Shown: in pieces, positions 24,244-32,428 of the stretch
Layout of the letters: every line of letters begins with the position of its first letter
How positions within the stretch are numbered: the first letter of the stretch is position 1
Assembly (NCBI GenBank): GCA_028277745.1
Contig: JANQFR010000097.1
Span: forward strand, 1 to 64,000
Reading direction: 5' to 3'
Length of the DNA: 64,000 nt
Source: Phycisphaeraceae bacterium
GTDB lineage: Bacteria > Planctomycetota > Phycisphaerae > Phycisphaerales > Phycisphaeraceae
Position numbers and translations under genes: made by a program
Notes under the pieces: model-generated
Seen by the model: the letters and a program-made list of their open reading frames with translations, nothing else
Told to the model about the DNA's origin: nothing
Database searches by the model: none

Positions 24244-25638
24244 ATGCCGTCAGATGCTCAGGCCGTGGCCGCGCCCACCGCGGGCCCCGGCGACCTGCTG
24301 GAACGCCTGGGGATCGCCGCGGGCCATGCCGCGGTGGTCGGCTTGCAATGGGGCGATGAGGGCAAGGGCCAGCTCGTCGACCTGCTCACCGCGCGGTACG
24401 ACGCGGTCGTCCGCTACAACGGCGGCAACAACGCGGGCCACTCGGTCCACATCGGCGACCAGAAGTTCGCCCTCCACCTGTTGCCCTCGGGCATCCTCTA
24501 CCCTGACAAGCTCAACGTGATCGGCAACGGCGTGGTGATCGATCCCTCGCTCGAAACCGGCATCCTCAAGGAGATCACCGGCCTGCGCGAGCGGGGGGTT
24601 CAGGTCGGCGACAACCTCCGCATCAGCGACCGGGCCCACGTGGTCCTGCCGTATCACAAGGTGCAGGACGCCCTGTACGACGGCGCCGTGGCGCAGGCCT
24701 GGGAGTCGAACGCCGCCATCGGCACGACCGGCCGGGGGATCGGGCCGTGCTACGCCGACAAGGCGCTGCGGTCGACCGCGGTCCGCATGGGGGAATTGCT
24801 CGAGCCGGACAAGCTGCGGTCGAAGCTCCAGCGGGTCGTGTCGATCAAGAACGGGCTGCTCAAGGCGTTGGCCGACCAGTGCGGCCAGCCGTTCGAGCCG
24901 TTCGACCCCGGCGTCATTTTTGAACAGGCCGCGGCTCAGGGCGAGGCGCTTCGCCCCTTCATTACCGACACGTTCCGCCTCCTGCACGACACGATCGACG
25001 GCGGCAAGCGGGTGCTGTTCGAGGGCGCCAACGCCGCGCTGCTGGACGTGGATCACGGCACGTACCCGTTCGTGACTTCCAGCAGCACCTCGGCCCTCGG
25101 GGTGGGGTCCGGCACGGGGCTGCCCGGCCGCTGCCTCAATCACGTGGTGGGGGTGGCGAAGATGTACACCTCGCGCGTCGGCGGCGGGCCGCACCCGACC
25201 GAGCTGAACGACGCAATCGGAGAGCACATCCGCAATAACGGCAATGAGTTCGGCACCACCACCGGCCGGCCGCGGCGCTGCGGCTGGCTGGACCTGACCG
25301 CCGTGCGGTACTCGGCGCAGCTCAACGGCGCCACCGCGCTGTGCTGCACCGGCCTGAGCGTCCTGTCGGGTCTGGAAGAGCTGAAGGTCTGCGTCGGCTA
25401 CGACCACCGGGGTCGGCGGCTTGAGCACTTCCCGCCTGATGCGGACGTGCTGGCCGAGGCGACGCCGGTTTACGAAACCCTGCCCGGTTTTTCGGAACAG
25501 ATCGGGGACGCGCGCGATTTTGACGAACTGCCCGGGGCCGCCAAACGTTACATTGAACGGGTCGAAGCGTTCGTGGGGACGCCGGTGCGGGTTGTCTGCG
25601 TCGGCCCCCGTCGAGACCAGGCGTTGCCCCGGGGGTAG
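24244..25638 (+). CDS. purA: Adenylosuccinate synthetase PurA
   Basis: 464 residues. It joins IMP and aspartate with GTP to form adenylosuccinate in AMP synthesis. Signatures: QWGDEGKGQLVD (P-loop-like, about 36-47), NGGNNAGHSV, LLPSGIL, GTTGRGIGPCYADK, LFEGANAALLDVDHGTYPFVTSS (a longer block, key GAN and TYPFVTSS), GPHPTEL and TTGRPRRCGWLD. An N-terminal extension of about 30 residues precedes the core. ATG 24244 follows AGGAAAG. Possible promoter TTCTGA-18-TACAAT around 24137-24166. uppS follows 49 bases downstream. Confidence 0.96.
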   Translation: MPSDAQAVAAPTAGPGDLLERLGIAAGHAAVVGLQWGDEGKGQLVDLLTARYDAVVRYNGGNNAGHSVHIGDQKFALHLLPSGILYPDKLNVIGNGVVIDPSLETGILKEITGLRERGVQVGDNLRISDRAHVVLPYHKVQDALYDGAVAQAWESNAAIGTTGRGIGPCYADKALRSTAVRMGELLEPDKLRSKLQRVVSIKNGLLKALADQCGQPFEPFDPGVIFEQAAAQGEALRPFITDTFRLLHDTIDGGKRVLFEGANAALLDVDHGTYPFVTSSSTSALGVGSGTGLPGRCLNHVVGVAKMYTSRVGGGPHPTELNDAIGEHIRNNGNEFGTTTGRPRRCGWLDLTAVRYSAQLNGATALCCTGLSVLSGLEELKVCVGYDHRGRRLEHFPPDADVLAEATPVYETLPGFSEQIGDARDFDELPGAAKRYIERVEAFVGTPVRVVCVGPRRDQALPRG

Positions 25639-25687
25639 CGGCCGCCCCGCAAGGACCGGCGCCGCGCGACTACAATGGGCGAAACGC

Positions 25688-26446
25688 ATGAGTCCGACCA
25701 CCACGCCACAGCCTGAGACATCGCTGGACCTGGCCGTCCCCGCCGATCGGCTGCCGCGCCATGTGGCGATCATCATGGATGGCAACGGACGCTGGGCCGA
25801 AGCCCGGGGCCGCGGCCGGACCTACGGCCACCGCAAGGGCGCCGAGGCCGTGCGCGACGTCGTCACCGAGTCCGCCCGCCTCGGTCTGCAGGCCCTCACC
25901 CTCTACAGCTTCTCGACCGAGAACTGGTCACGCTCCCCCGAAGAGGTCGAGTGCCTCATGGAGCTGTACGTCGAATACCTCATCAAAGAGCGTTCGACGA
26001 TGGTTGACAACAACATCCGGTTCCGGCAGATCGGCCAGCGTGAGGGGCTGCCCCCCGCGGTGCTCAACGAACTCGACCAGACCACCGCCCTGACCGGCGG
26101 CTGCACCGGCATGCACCTGGTGCTGGCGATCAACTACGGCTCCCGCGCCGAGATCACCGACGCGGTGCGCAGCATCGCCCGACAGGCCCGGGCTGGCGAA
26201 ATCGACCCCGCCGCCATCGATGAGCAAACGATCAGCGATCACCTCTACACCGCGGGCCTGCCCGACCCGGACCTGCTGATCCGCACCGCCGGCGAGCGTC
26301 GGCTGAGCAACTACCTGCTCTGGCAGATCAGCTACGCCGAGATCCACGTCAGCGAGGTCTGCTGGCCCGATTTCAAGGTCCCGCAGTTCCACGACGCGCT
26401 GCGCGACTTCGCCAGCCGCCAGCGGCGGTTCGGCGGGGTGATGTAA
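25688..26446 (+). CDS. uppS: Undecaprenyl diphosphate synthase UppS
   Basis: 252 residues. cis-Prenyltransferase that extends farnesyl diphosphate with IPP to the C55 carrier used by MurG and other envelope enzymes. Motifs: HVAIIMDGNGRWAEARG with catalytic Asp and the Asn and Arg that follow, GHRKGAEAVRD, TLYSFSTENWSR, and the C-terminal DLLIRTAGERRLSNYLLWQ and AEIHVSEVCWPDF. Standard length and all active-site residues. The ATG at 25688 lacks a strong Shine-Dalgarno sequence; the frame is open far upstream inside purA but the family core starts just after this ATG. Confidence 0.96.
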   Translation: MSPTTTPQPETSLDLAVPADRLPRHVAIIMDGNGRWAEARGRGRTYGHRKGAEAVRDVVTESARLGLQALTLYSFSTENWSRSPEEVECLMELYVEYLIKERSTMVDNNIRFRQIGQREGLPPAVLNELDQTTALTGGCTGMHLVLAINYGSRAEITDAVRSIARQARAGEIDPAAIDEQTISDHLYTAGLPDPDLLIRTAGERRLSNYLLWQISYAEIHVSEVCWPDFKVPQFHDALRDFASRQRRFGGVM

Positions 26447-26458
26447 GCGATTCAAACG

Positions 26459-26510
26459 TAGCCGGCTGGGCGACGCCCGCGTGGGCCGGGGCCGCGTAGC
26501 GGCCCGGCTA
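26459..26510. repeat. Family B branched palindromic repeat, inverted copy
   Basis: TAGCCGGC ... CCGGCTA outer arms with two inner hairpins, reverse orientation relative to the copies at 35224 and 39224. It lies in the 73-base gap between the convergent uppS and PEP-CTERM genes. Confidence 0.65.
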
Positions 26511-26519
26511 TCGGTGGGG

Positions 26520-27257
26520 TCATCGTGGTTTGGCCGGCCGGCGGCGGAGCAGGAGCAGTGTCCCCAATCCCAGGACCGCGGCGGTCATCGGCTCGGGCAC
26601 GACGGCGATATTGTTCGCCAGAAGCTCGGAAGATAACAGGAACGTTTCGGAGAATGCGAATAGATCAGGGGAAGGCTCGATCGGGCCGCTCGATGCGAAT
26701 AGGACGCCGCCGGCGACGTAATCGTCTCGTAGATAATCCTCGGTGACCCCGTACGTCTCCTCGACCGCGTCGAGGTATTCGTCATTGGTCAGCCCGGCGG
26801 GCTCGGAAAACTGGCGCAGGTAATCGTCATACGAGACGTCGCTATACTGCTCCGGGTCGTCCGCACCGACGTGGACGCCGGGGGTCACGCCCGGGACCTG
26901 CAGCCCGCTGGCGGTGGGCGGCGTGTACGGGTTCGGCAGCCCGCTGAAGAAGTCGAAGGGGGGCACGTTCGGGATCAGCGACCCGCTCCCAAAGCTGACG
27001 GCGGTTGAGAACGGGGAACTCCCGCTCGCTGAGGCGATCCCGGGGAGCCCCAGCCCCAGCCTCAGCCACAGGGATGATGTCGTGAGCCCGGTCGGGTCGA
27101 CCTGATCGCGGGGTGTCGATGCCTGCGTCGATGCCTGCATGGACTGGTAAATCTGAGCGTTCGACACGTGAGCGGCCAGTAACACACCCGCCGTCGCTGT
27201 CAGTGTGATCAGGAAACCCCGAACGCTCCCGGACGCCCCGAAAAAGTAGTCAAACAT
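26520..27257 (-). CDS. PEP-CTERM exported protein
   Basis: 245 residues. N-terminal signal (about 1-35, ending VSNA), a Pro/Ser/Gly-rich low-complexity body with acidic tyrosine-rich stretches (YSDVSYDDYLRQF, NDEYLDAVEETYG, EDYLRDDYVAGG) and a C-terminal sorting tail: VVPEPMTA, hydrophobic helix LGLGTLLLL and a basic end RRRPAKPR. An exosortase would process it. No catalytic motif. Upstream are a 9-bp perfect inverted repeat (27296-27319) and an AT-rich block shared with the PEP-CTERM gene at 17799. Confidence 0.83.
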   Translation of the reverse strand: MFDYFFGASGSVRGFLITLTATAGVLLAAHVSNAQIYQSMQASTQASTPRDQVDPTGLTTSSLWLRLGLGLPGIASASGSSPFSTAVSFGSGSLIPNVPPFDFFSGLPNPYTPPTASGLQVPGVTPGVHVGADDPEQYSDVSYDDYLRQFSEPAGLTNDEYLDAVEETYGVTEDYLRDDYVAGGVLFASSGPIEPSPDLFAFSETFLLSSELLANNIAVVPEPMTAAVLGLGTLLLLRRRPAKPR

Positions 27258-27295
27258 GTCTCAAACCGCTCCCGGTCATGTCCCCCGGCGCCGAC

Positions 27296-27319
27296 TGTCC
27301 GAACCCACACGTTCGGACA
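27296..27319. promoter_or_regulatory. Perfect inverted repeat TGTCCGAAC-N6-GTTCGGACA
   Basis: 9-bp arms, 39 bases upstream of the PEP-CTERM start and downstream of the TetR gene stop. There is no T-run on the minus strand, so an operator or 5'-leader hairpin is more likely than a terminator. Confidence 0.45.
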
Positions 27320-27407
27320 TTGAAAAAGACCGACGCCTCCAATTGATTTTAATCTTAGCCAAATGACGTCAGGCGTGCAATTTAGGGTTAACGTCAGCTT
27401 GTCGTGG

Positions 27408-28085
27408 TCAGAGCAGGGTCATGTCTTCGGCGGCAGTGCGGGTCGATGATGGAGTGGGCGGGGTGGACTGGAGGATCACGGGGGTGGGGGAGGTGGGCCG
27501 GGCGGGTGTCGCGGCGGCGTCGTTCAGCGGGCGGCCGAGCATGAGGCAGCCGTGCAGTTGCGACCAGAACCGCTCCGCCCGACGTCGATCCGCCAGGCGG
27601 TTGGCCCAGCCATCGAGGATCTGCTCCACCACCGGCGGCAGGACGGCGGCGGGCTGTCCAACGCTGCTGAGCCAGAACATGAGCCGGTACATCTCCGGCT
27701 CCCGCTCGGCGGCCGCGGTGTAGGCCGTGGCGGTCGCGTCGATCGAGGCGCCGGCTTCGATCTGGCGTACGATCGGCTCGAACAAACGGTGGGTCACGGC
27801 CTGGAGGAGGGTGCGCTTATCGGGAAAGTACCGATAGATCGAGCCCACCGCGCAGCCCAAGCGTTTGGCGATGTTGCGGATCGTCGCGCCGTCGTAGCCG
27901 TTTTCACGCAACGCGTCGAGCGTGGCGTCGAGGATCTGCTCGCGGCCGAGGTTGGGCGACGGCCTGCGCGGGGCCGGGGCGGGCGGGGCCGGGATCGGGA
28001 TCCGGCCGGCGATCTCGGGCACGGGGACGCCGGAAGGGGGGTCGGCGGGGGCGGGAGAGGGCAGTCCATTGCTCATGCTCGTCAT
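27408..28085 (-). CDS. TetR-family transcriptional regulator
   Basis: 225 residues. An unusual Pro/Ala-rich leader of about 40 residues precedes a classical TetR helix-turn-helix (about 48-95: REQILDATLDALRENGYDG, then TIRNIAKRLGCAVGSIYRYFPDKRTLL in the order seen in TetR proteins). The C-terminal ligand domain is helical (about 100-200), followed by a Pro/Thr-rich tail. Ligand unknown. The start at ATG 28085 has a near-perfect AAGGAG, which itself sits in the loop of an inverted repeat (28087-28104) that may be its own operator. It is divergent from pcm. Confidence 0.88.
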   Translation of the reverse strand: MTSMSNGLPSPAPADPPSGVPVPEIAGRIPIPAPPAPAPRRPSPNLGREQILDATLDALRENGYDGATIRNIAKRLGCAVGSIYRYFPDKRTLLQAVTHRLFEPIVRQIEAGASIDATATAYTAAAEREPEMYRLMFWLSSVGQPAAVLPPVVEQILDGWANRLADRRRAERFWSQLHGCLMLGRPLNDAAATPARPTSPTPVILQSTPPTPSSTRTAAEDMTLL

Positions 28086-28086
28086 C

Positions 28087-28104
28087 GTTCACCTCCTTGT
28101 GAAC
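28087..28104. promoter_or_regulatory. Inverted repeat enclosing the TetR Shine-Dalgarno site
   Basis: GTTCAC-N6-GTGAAC, perfect 6-bp arms; on the minus strand the six loop bases are AAGGAG, the ribosome site of the TetR gene. Either an autoregulatory TetR operator overlapping the translation start or an RNA hairpin that displays the ribosome site. Confidence 0.5.
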
Positions 28105-28162
28105 CCATGCAGTGTGTCGCGGCGGGCCCCGGCTGTCAAGGGTTGGGGATAGGATAAAAAGG

Positions 28163-28804
28163 ATGGACGAGCGGCGGCTGCGTGAGTTGATGGTTCGCGA
28201 CCAGATCGAACGCAGGGGCATCCACGACCCGGCGGTGCTCGAGGCCATGCGCCTCATCCCGCGCAGCCGCTTCGTACCTGGGGCGCCGCTCAAGGAAGCC
28301 TATGCCGACAAGGCCCTGCCCACCCGGGACGAGCAGACCATCAGCCAGCCCTACATCGTGGCCAAGATGACGCAGTTGCTGGCGGTGCGGCCGGGGGTGA
28401 AGGTGCTGGAGATCGGGACCGGCAGCGGTTACCAGACCGCGATCCTCGCGGCGATGGGGGCCCGGGTGGTCAGCATCGAGCGGAACGCGTCCCTGGCGGA
28501 GGCGGCCCGGCGGGTCCTGAAGGAGGTCCTGCCCGGCGCGAACCCGGTTATCCGTGTGGGCGACGGCACGCTCGGCGACCCCGCGGAGGCGCCGTTCGAC
28601 CGGGTGCTCGTGACGGCGGGCGCGGCGGAGACACCCCCGCCGCTGCTGGCGCAACTGGCCGAGGGCGGGCGGATGGTCATGCCGATCGGCCCGCCCGGCG
28701 AGCAGGTCCTGACCCTGATCGAGAAGCGGGCCGGTCGGCTTCAGGAGAGCGAACACACGCCGTGCCGTTTCGTACCGCTGATCGGCGAGCATGCTTCAGA
28801 ATGA
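28163..28804 (+). CDS. pcm: Protein-L-isoaspartate O-methyltransferase
   Basis: 213 residues. SAM-dependent repair enzyme that methylates isoaspartyl residues in damaged proteins. Family landmarks: VRDQIERRGI at the N-terminus, TISQPYIVAKM, the SAM loop VLEIGTGSGYQTAIL (about 82-96), the acidic residue of VVSIER and the C-terminal strand GRMVMPIG. Length is normal. ATG 28163 is preceded by AAAAAGG, closer than ideal. Divergent from the TetR gene across 77 bases; mrdA starts 72 bases downstream, after a TAGAAT at 28821. Confidence 0.93.
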   Translation: MDERRLRELMVRDQIERRGIHDPAVLEAMRLIPRSRFVPGAPLKEAYADKALPTRDEQTISQPYIVAKMTQLLAVRPGVKVLEIGTGSGYQTAILAAMGARVVSIERNASLAEAARRVLKEVLPGANPVIRVGDGTLGDPAEAPFDRVLVTAGAAETPPPLLAQLAEGGRMVMPIGPPGEQVLTLIEKRAGRLQESEHTPCRFVPLIGEHASE

Positions 28805-28876
28805 GGCGGGTGATCCCCGATAGAATAAGGGGCTGAAACTGTTTTCAATCCCGCCGTGAGCCATGGAAGGTCGTTG

Positions 28877-31180
28877 ATGCGCAAGGCGTTGCGCCGCCAG
28901 GTCCCCAGCATGTTTCACCGCCGGCTGCTGCTGCTGGCGGCGGTGATGTTATTGGTCGTGGCCGTGCTGGGGCTGCAGACCGCGCGTCTGGCGGTGGGCG
29001 AGGAGCACCGCGAGCGCCGGCTCCGCGCGGAAAACGCGCTGCTGACCGAGCGGCCGATCCCGACCGTGCGCGGCCACATCCTCGACCGCAAGGGCCGGGT
29101 GCTGGCTCACGATGAGCCCGGCTTCGCGGTGGTGGTCGACTACGACGTGATCACCGGCGACTGGGCGTACAACCAGGCCTATCGCGAGGCGAAGCGGGCC
29201 CACCGCGAGACGTGGGGCGAGATGGACCGGACCGAACGCGAGGCGTTGGTCGCCGAGCTTCAGCCGAAGTATGACGAGCAGGCGGAGATGCTCTGGAGCG
29301 TGCTGGCCGAGGTGGGGGCGATCGAGCGAGAGCGGATCGAAGCGCGTCGGGCGACGATCATCCGGCGGGTCCAGCAGATCGGCGCCGGCCACACCCGCCG
29401 CCGCCAGGCGCGCATGGCGGCCGATCTGGAGGAGCCGGTCGCCTGGGCCGACGCGGTCGAGTCGGTGCAGGAAGAGACCTGGAAGCACGCTATCCTCGGA
29501 GACGTCGGCGACGCCACGCGGGGCCTGATCGCGGGCTTCATCGCCGAGGCGGAGGCCGAGGAGGTGCGAGAGACGCAGCGCCGCCTGGAGGAGGGGGGCG
29601 ATTACGTCTCGCAGCAGGCGCTCAAGGTCTGGCTGGAAGTCGAGTTGCTGCGGCCCAAGCAGCGGCGGTATCCGTTCGAGACGCAGACGGTGGTTGTGCC
29701 GACCGATTCGTTGCCTTCGGTGTTGCGGGACCGGTTCGAGGCCCAGCCGCGGGAGATGGCGGCCGAGGGGGTGGGGCTGCACCTGCTGGGGTTGATGCGT
29801 GACATCTGGGCCGAGGATGAGAGTCGCCGGCCGTTCCACAAGGCCCGGGACCGCGGCGGATACCTCGCGGGTGACCGGGCGGGGGGCAGCGGGGTCGAAG
29901 CGGTGTTCGAGGATGTGTTGCGGGGCGTGCGCGGCTGGCAGGTCACGCACCTGGACACCGGCGCCAAAGACATCACCGCGCCCGTCCCGGGCCAGGACGT
30001 GACGTTGTCGATCGACATCGCGCTGCAGGCCCGCATCCAGGCGCTGATGGACCCATCGATCGGGCTGATGCAGAGCCAGCCCTGGCACAGCCGGGAAGAG
30101 GACCACCAGGCGAAGGTGGGCCAGCCGCTCAACGGCGCGGCGGTGGTGCTGGACATCGAAACCGGCGAGGTGCTGGCTGCGGTCAGCAAGCCGGATTTGC
30201 CGTTGCGGGAGCTGCGCGAAAACGCCCGGTCGATCTATCAGAACCAGTACGACCAGCCGTTTCTCAACCGCCCGTTCGTGGTGGCGTATCAGCCCGGCTC
30301 AACGGTCAAGCCGCTCGTGCTGGCCGCGGCGTACACCGACCGCAAGATCGGGCTCGACGAGATCGTCGACGTGCGCGGCTACCTCTGGCCCAACAAGCCC
30401 ACGGTCTATCGCGACTGGATCTTCAAGCAGACGCTGACGCCGTTCGGGCCGATCGACGGCGTGTTCGCGATCAAGCGCAGCTCGAACGTGTTCTTCGGCA
30501 TGATGCAGCAGCGGATGGGCCTCAAGCGGCTGACCTGGTGGTACGAGCAGTTCGGCCTCGGCCGGCCGACGGGGGTCGGCGTCAAGGGTGAGTCGTCGGG
30601 CCGGGTCCTCGACCGGACGGGGCCGATCCTGCCCGCGGACGAGGCGTTTACGGCGATCGGCCAGGGCCCGATCGCTTGGACCGTGATCCAGGGGGCGGCC
30701 GCCCACGCCGTGCTGGCGCGGGAAGGGTGGTATCTGCCGCCCACGATCGTGCGGGGCGGCAACGCCGGGCGGGGTCGGGACCTGAACCTCAGCAGCCGCG
30801 GCCTGACCCGCGTGCTCGAGGGCATGCGGCTGTCGGCCAGCGATTCGCTGGGCACCACCCACCACCTGTCGATGCTCAACCGCGAACCGATCTTCAATGC
30901 CGAGGGCGTGACCGTGATGGCCAAGTCGGGCACGGCCCAGGCGGCGCCGCTGAAGGAGGTGGTCCGGTACGACGAGCAGGGCTACCCCGCCGAGTGGGGC
31001 CGGGTGCTGCGCAGCGGCGACCACGCGTGGGTCATTGCGCTGGTGCAGCCCGACGGCGCGCGGCGGCCGACGCATGTGATCGCGTGCGTGGTCGAGTACG
31101 CCGGCAGCGGCGGCCAGGTCGCCGGGCCGGTCGTGAACCAGATCATCCACGCGTTGCAGGACGAGGGGTACCTGGAGTGA
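28877..31180 (+). CDS. mrdA: Class B penicillin-binding protein 2 (elongation transpeptidase), enlarged
   Basis: 767 residues, longer than the roughly 630 of E. coli PBP2. One N-terminal membrane anchor (about 15-40, RRLLLLAAVMLLVVAVLGL), then the pedestal start PTVRGHILDRKGRVLA. A highly charged helical insertion of about 200 residues (about 95-300) follows, then the transpeptidase domain: S475-T-V-K478 (SxxK), SSN (SxN), and K683-S-G-T (KTG equivalent). It cross-links peptidoglycan during elongation with RodA, whose gene overlaps its stop by four bases (GTGA). ATG 28877 follows GGAAGG at 6 bases; a GTG at 28856 is possible. Confidence 0.93.
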   Translation: MRKALRRQVPSMFHRRLLLLAAVMLLVVAVLGLQTARLAVGEEHRERRLRAENALLTERPIPTVRGHILDRKGRVLAHDEPGFAVVVDYDVITGDWAYNQAYREAKRAHRETWGEMDRTEREALVAELQPKYDEQAEMLWSVLAEVGAIERERIEARRATIIRRVQQIGAGHTRRRQARMAADLEEPVAWADAVESVQEETWKHAILGDVGDATRGLIAGFIAEAEAEEVRETQRRLEEGGDYVSQQALKVWLEVELLRPKQRRYPFETQTVVVPTDSLPSVLRDRFEAQPREMAAEGVGLHLLGLMRDIWAEDESRRPFHKARDRGGYLAGDRAGGSGVEAVFEDVLRGVRGWQVTHLDTGAKDITAPVPGQDVTLSIDIALQARIQALMDPSIGLMQSQPWHSREEDHQAKVGQPLNGAAVVLDIETGEVLAAVSKPDLPLRELRENARSIYQNQYDQPFLNRPFVVAYQPGSTVKPLVLAAAYTDRKIGLDEIVDVRGYLWPNKPTVYRDWIFKQTLTPFGPIDGVFAIKRSSNVFFGMMQQRMGLKRLTWWYEQFGLGRPTGVGVKGESSGRVLDRTGPILPADEAFTAIGQGPIAWTVIQGAAAHAVLAREGWYLPPTIVRGGNAGRGRDLNLSSRGLTRVLEGMRLSASDSLGTTHHLSMLNREPIFNAEGVTVMAKSGTAQAAPLKEVVRYDEQGYPAEWGRVLRSGDHAWVIALVQPDGARRPTHVIACVVEYAGSGGQVAGPVVNQIIHALQDEGYLE

Positions 31181-32376
31181 ATCAGGCGCTGGCCAGCTTG
31201 CGGGGGATCCTTACGCCCAACCCCGGCTGGGTTGCGCTGGCGGCGGCGTTGCTGCTGAGCCTGATCGGCGTCATGGCGATCGGTACGGTCGAACCCGGTT
31301 ACGCCGACAAGCAGGGCGAGCTGTGGCTGCCCGCCGCGTTGATCGTGATGCTCGTCTGCCTGCTTCCCCACCCCCGGATGATCGGGCTGGTGACGTACCC
31401 GATGCTGGTCGGGGTCCTGCTGGTGCTGGTCTACCTGATTATGCCGGGCGCGCCGCTGGTCCCGCGGGTGAACGGGGCGACGTCGTGGATCGACATCCCC
31501 GGGGCGATGCGGGTCCAGCCGAGCGAGCTGGCGAAGGTGGTGTTCGTGCTGGCGCTGGCGCGGTACCTGCGGTTCCGCGACTCGTACCGGACGCTGATCG
31601 GCCTGCTCGTGCCGTTCGTGATCATGTTCATCCCGGTGATGCTGATCCTCAAGCAGCCGGACCTGGGCACGGCGTTGCTCTTCGCGCCGACGCTGTTTGC
31701 GGTGCTGGTCGCGGCGGGGGCGAAGCTGCGCCACCTCTTCTCGCTGCTGGGGCTGGCGGCGGCGGCGGTGGCGGTGGTGGTCGCGATCTGCCTGTGGGCC
31801 CCGCCGTCGATGCAGATCCTCAAGCCGCATCAGCAGAAGCGGATCGTCTCGATGGTCAGCCTCGCCCAGGGCGACACGCGTTACGTGCAGGACGAGGGCT
31901 TCCAGCAGGACAAGGCGATGACGCTGATCGGGGCGGGGGGGCTGACGGGGTACGGCGCCGAGCAGGCGACCGTGATCGTGACCTACAACAAGCTGCCGCA
32001 CGATCACAACGACATGATCTATGCGGTCATCGTCAACCGCTGGGGCCTGCTGGGCGCGTGGGCGGTGATGGGGTTGTACATCGTCCTGGTGGTCTCGATC
32101 CTGCTGGCGGCGGGGCGGAGCCGGGACCCGTTCGCCCGGCTGTCGTGCGTGGGGTTCGCGGCGATGATCTTCACCCAGGCGTCGATCAACATCGGCATGC
32201 ACCTGGGATTGCTGCCGATCACCGGGATCACGCTGCCGTTCATCTCGTACGGCGGCTCGAGCCTGGTGGCCACGTTCATCATGATCGGGCTGGTGATGAA
32301 TTTCGCGTCCCGGCGCCCGGCCCTGCTGTCACGCCCGTCGTTCGAGTTCGACAACGCCGACGCGATTTTTCAGTAG
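31177..32376 (+). CDS. rodA: Rod-shape SEDS glycosyltransferase RodA
   Basis: 399 residues, about ten membrane helices. SEDS glycan polymerase of the elongation machinery. Landmarks: NGATSWIDIPGAMRVQPSELAK, KQPDLGTALLFAPT, TYNKLPHDHNDMIYAVIVNRWG (loop with the functionally important Asp) and ITGITLPFISYGGSS. It begins with a GTG at 31177 that overlaps the mrdA stop codon (GTGA), which implies translational coupling and a fixed ratio to PBP2. The gene order mrdA-rodA is conserved in many bacteria. A short palindrome (32389-32404) follows. Confidence 0.94.
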   Translation: MNQALASLRGILTPNPGWVALAAALLLSLIGVMAIGTVEPGYADKQGELWLPAALIVMLVCLLPHPRMIGLVTYPMLVGVLLVLVYLIMPGAPLVPRVNGATSWIDIPGAMRVQPSELAKVVFVLALARYLRFRDSYRTLIGLLVPFVIMFIPVMLILKQPDLGTALLFAPTLFAVLVAAGAKLRHLFSLLGLAAAAVAVVVAICLWAPPSMQILKPHQQKRIVSMVSLAQGDTRYVQDEGFQQDKAMTLIGAGGLTGYGAEQATVIVTYNKLPHDHNDMIYAVIVNRWGLLGAWAVMGLYIVLVVSILLAAGRSRDPFARLSCVGFAAMIFTQASINIGMHLGLLPITGITLPFISYGGSSLVATFIMIGLVMNFASRRPALLSRPSFEFDNADAIFQ

Positions 32377-32388
32377 TCAAGAAAGTCC

Positions 32389-32404
32389 GGGGACTGCAGT
32401 CCCC
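32389..32404. terminator. Perfect palindrome GGGGACTGCAGTCCCC
   Basis: 16 bases, 13 bases after the rodA stop and 25 before rsmG. It is self-complementary without a loop; it may weaken read-through, but there is no T-run. Confidence 0.3.
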
Positions 32405-32428
32405 AGGCTTGGGCTTTAGACTGCGTCG

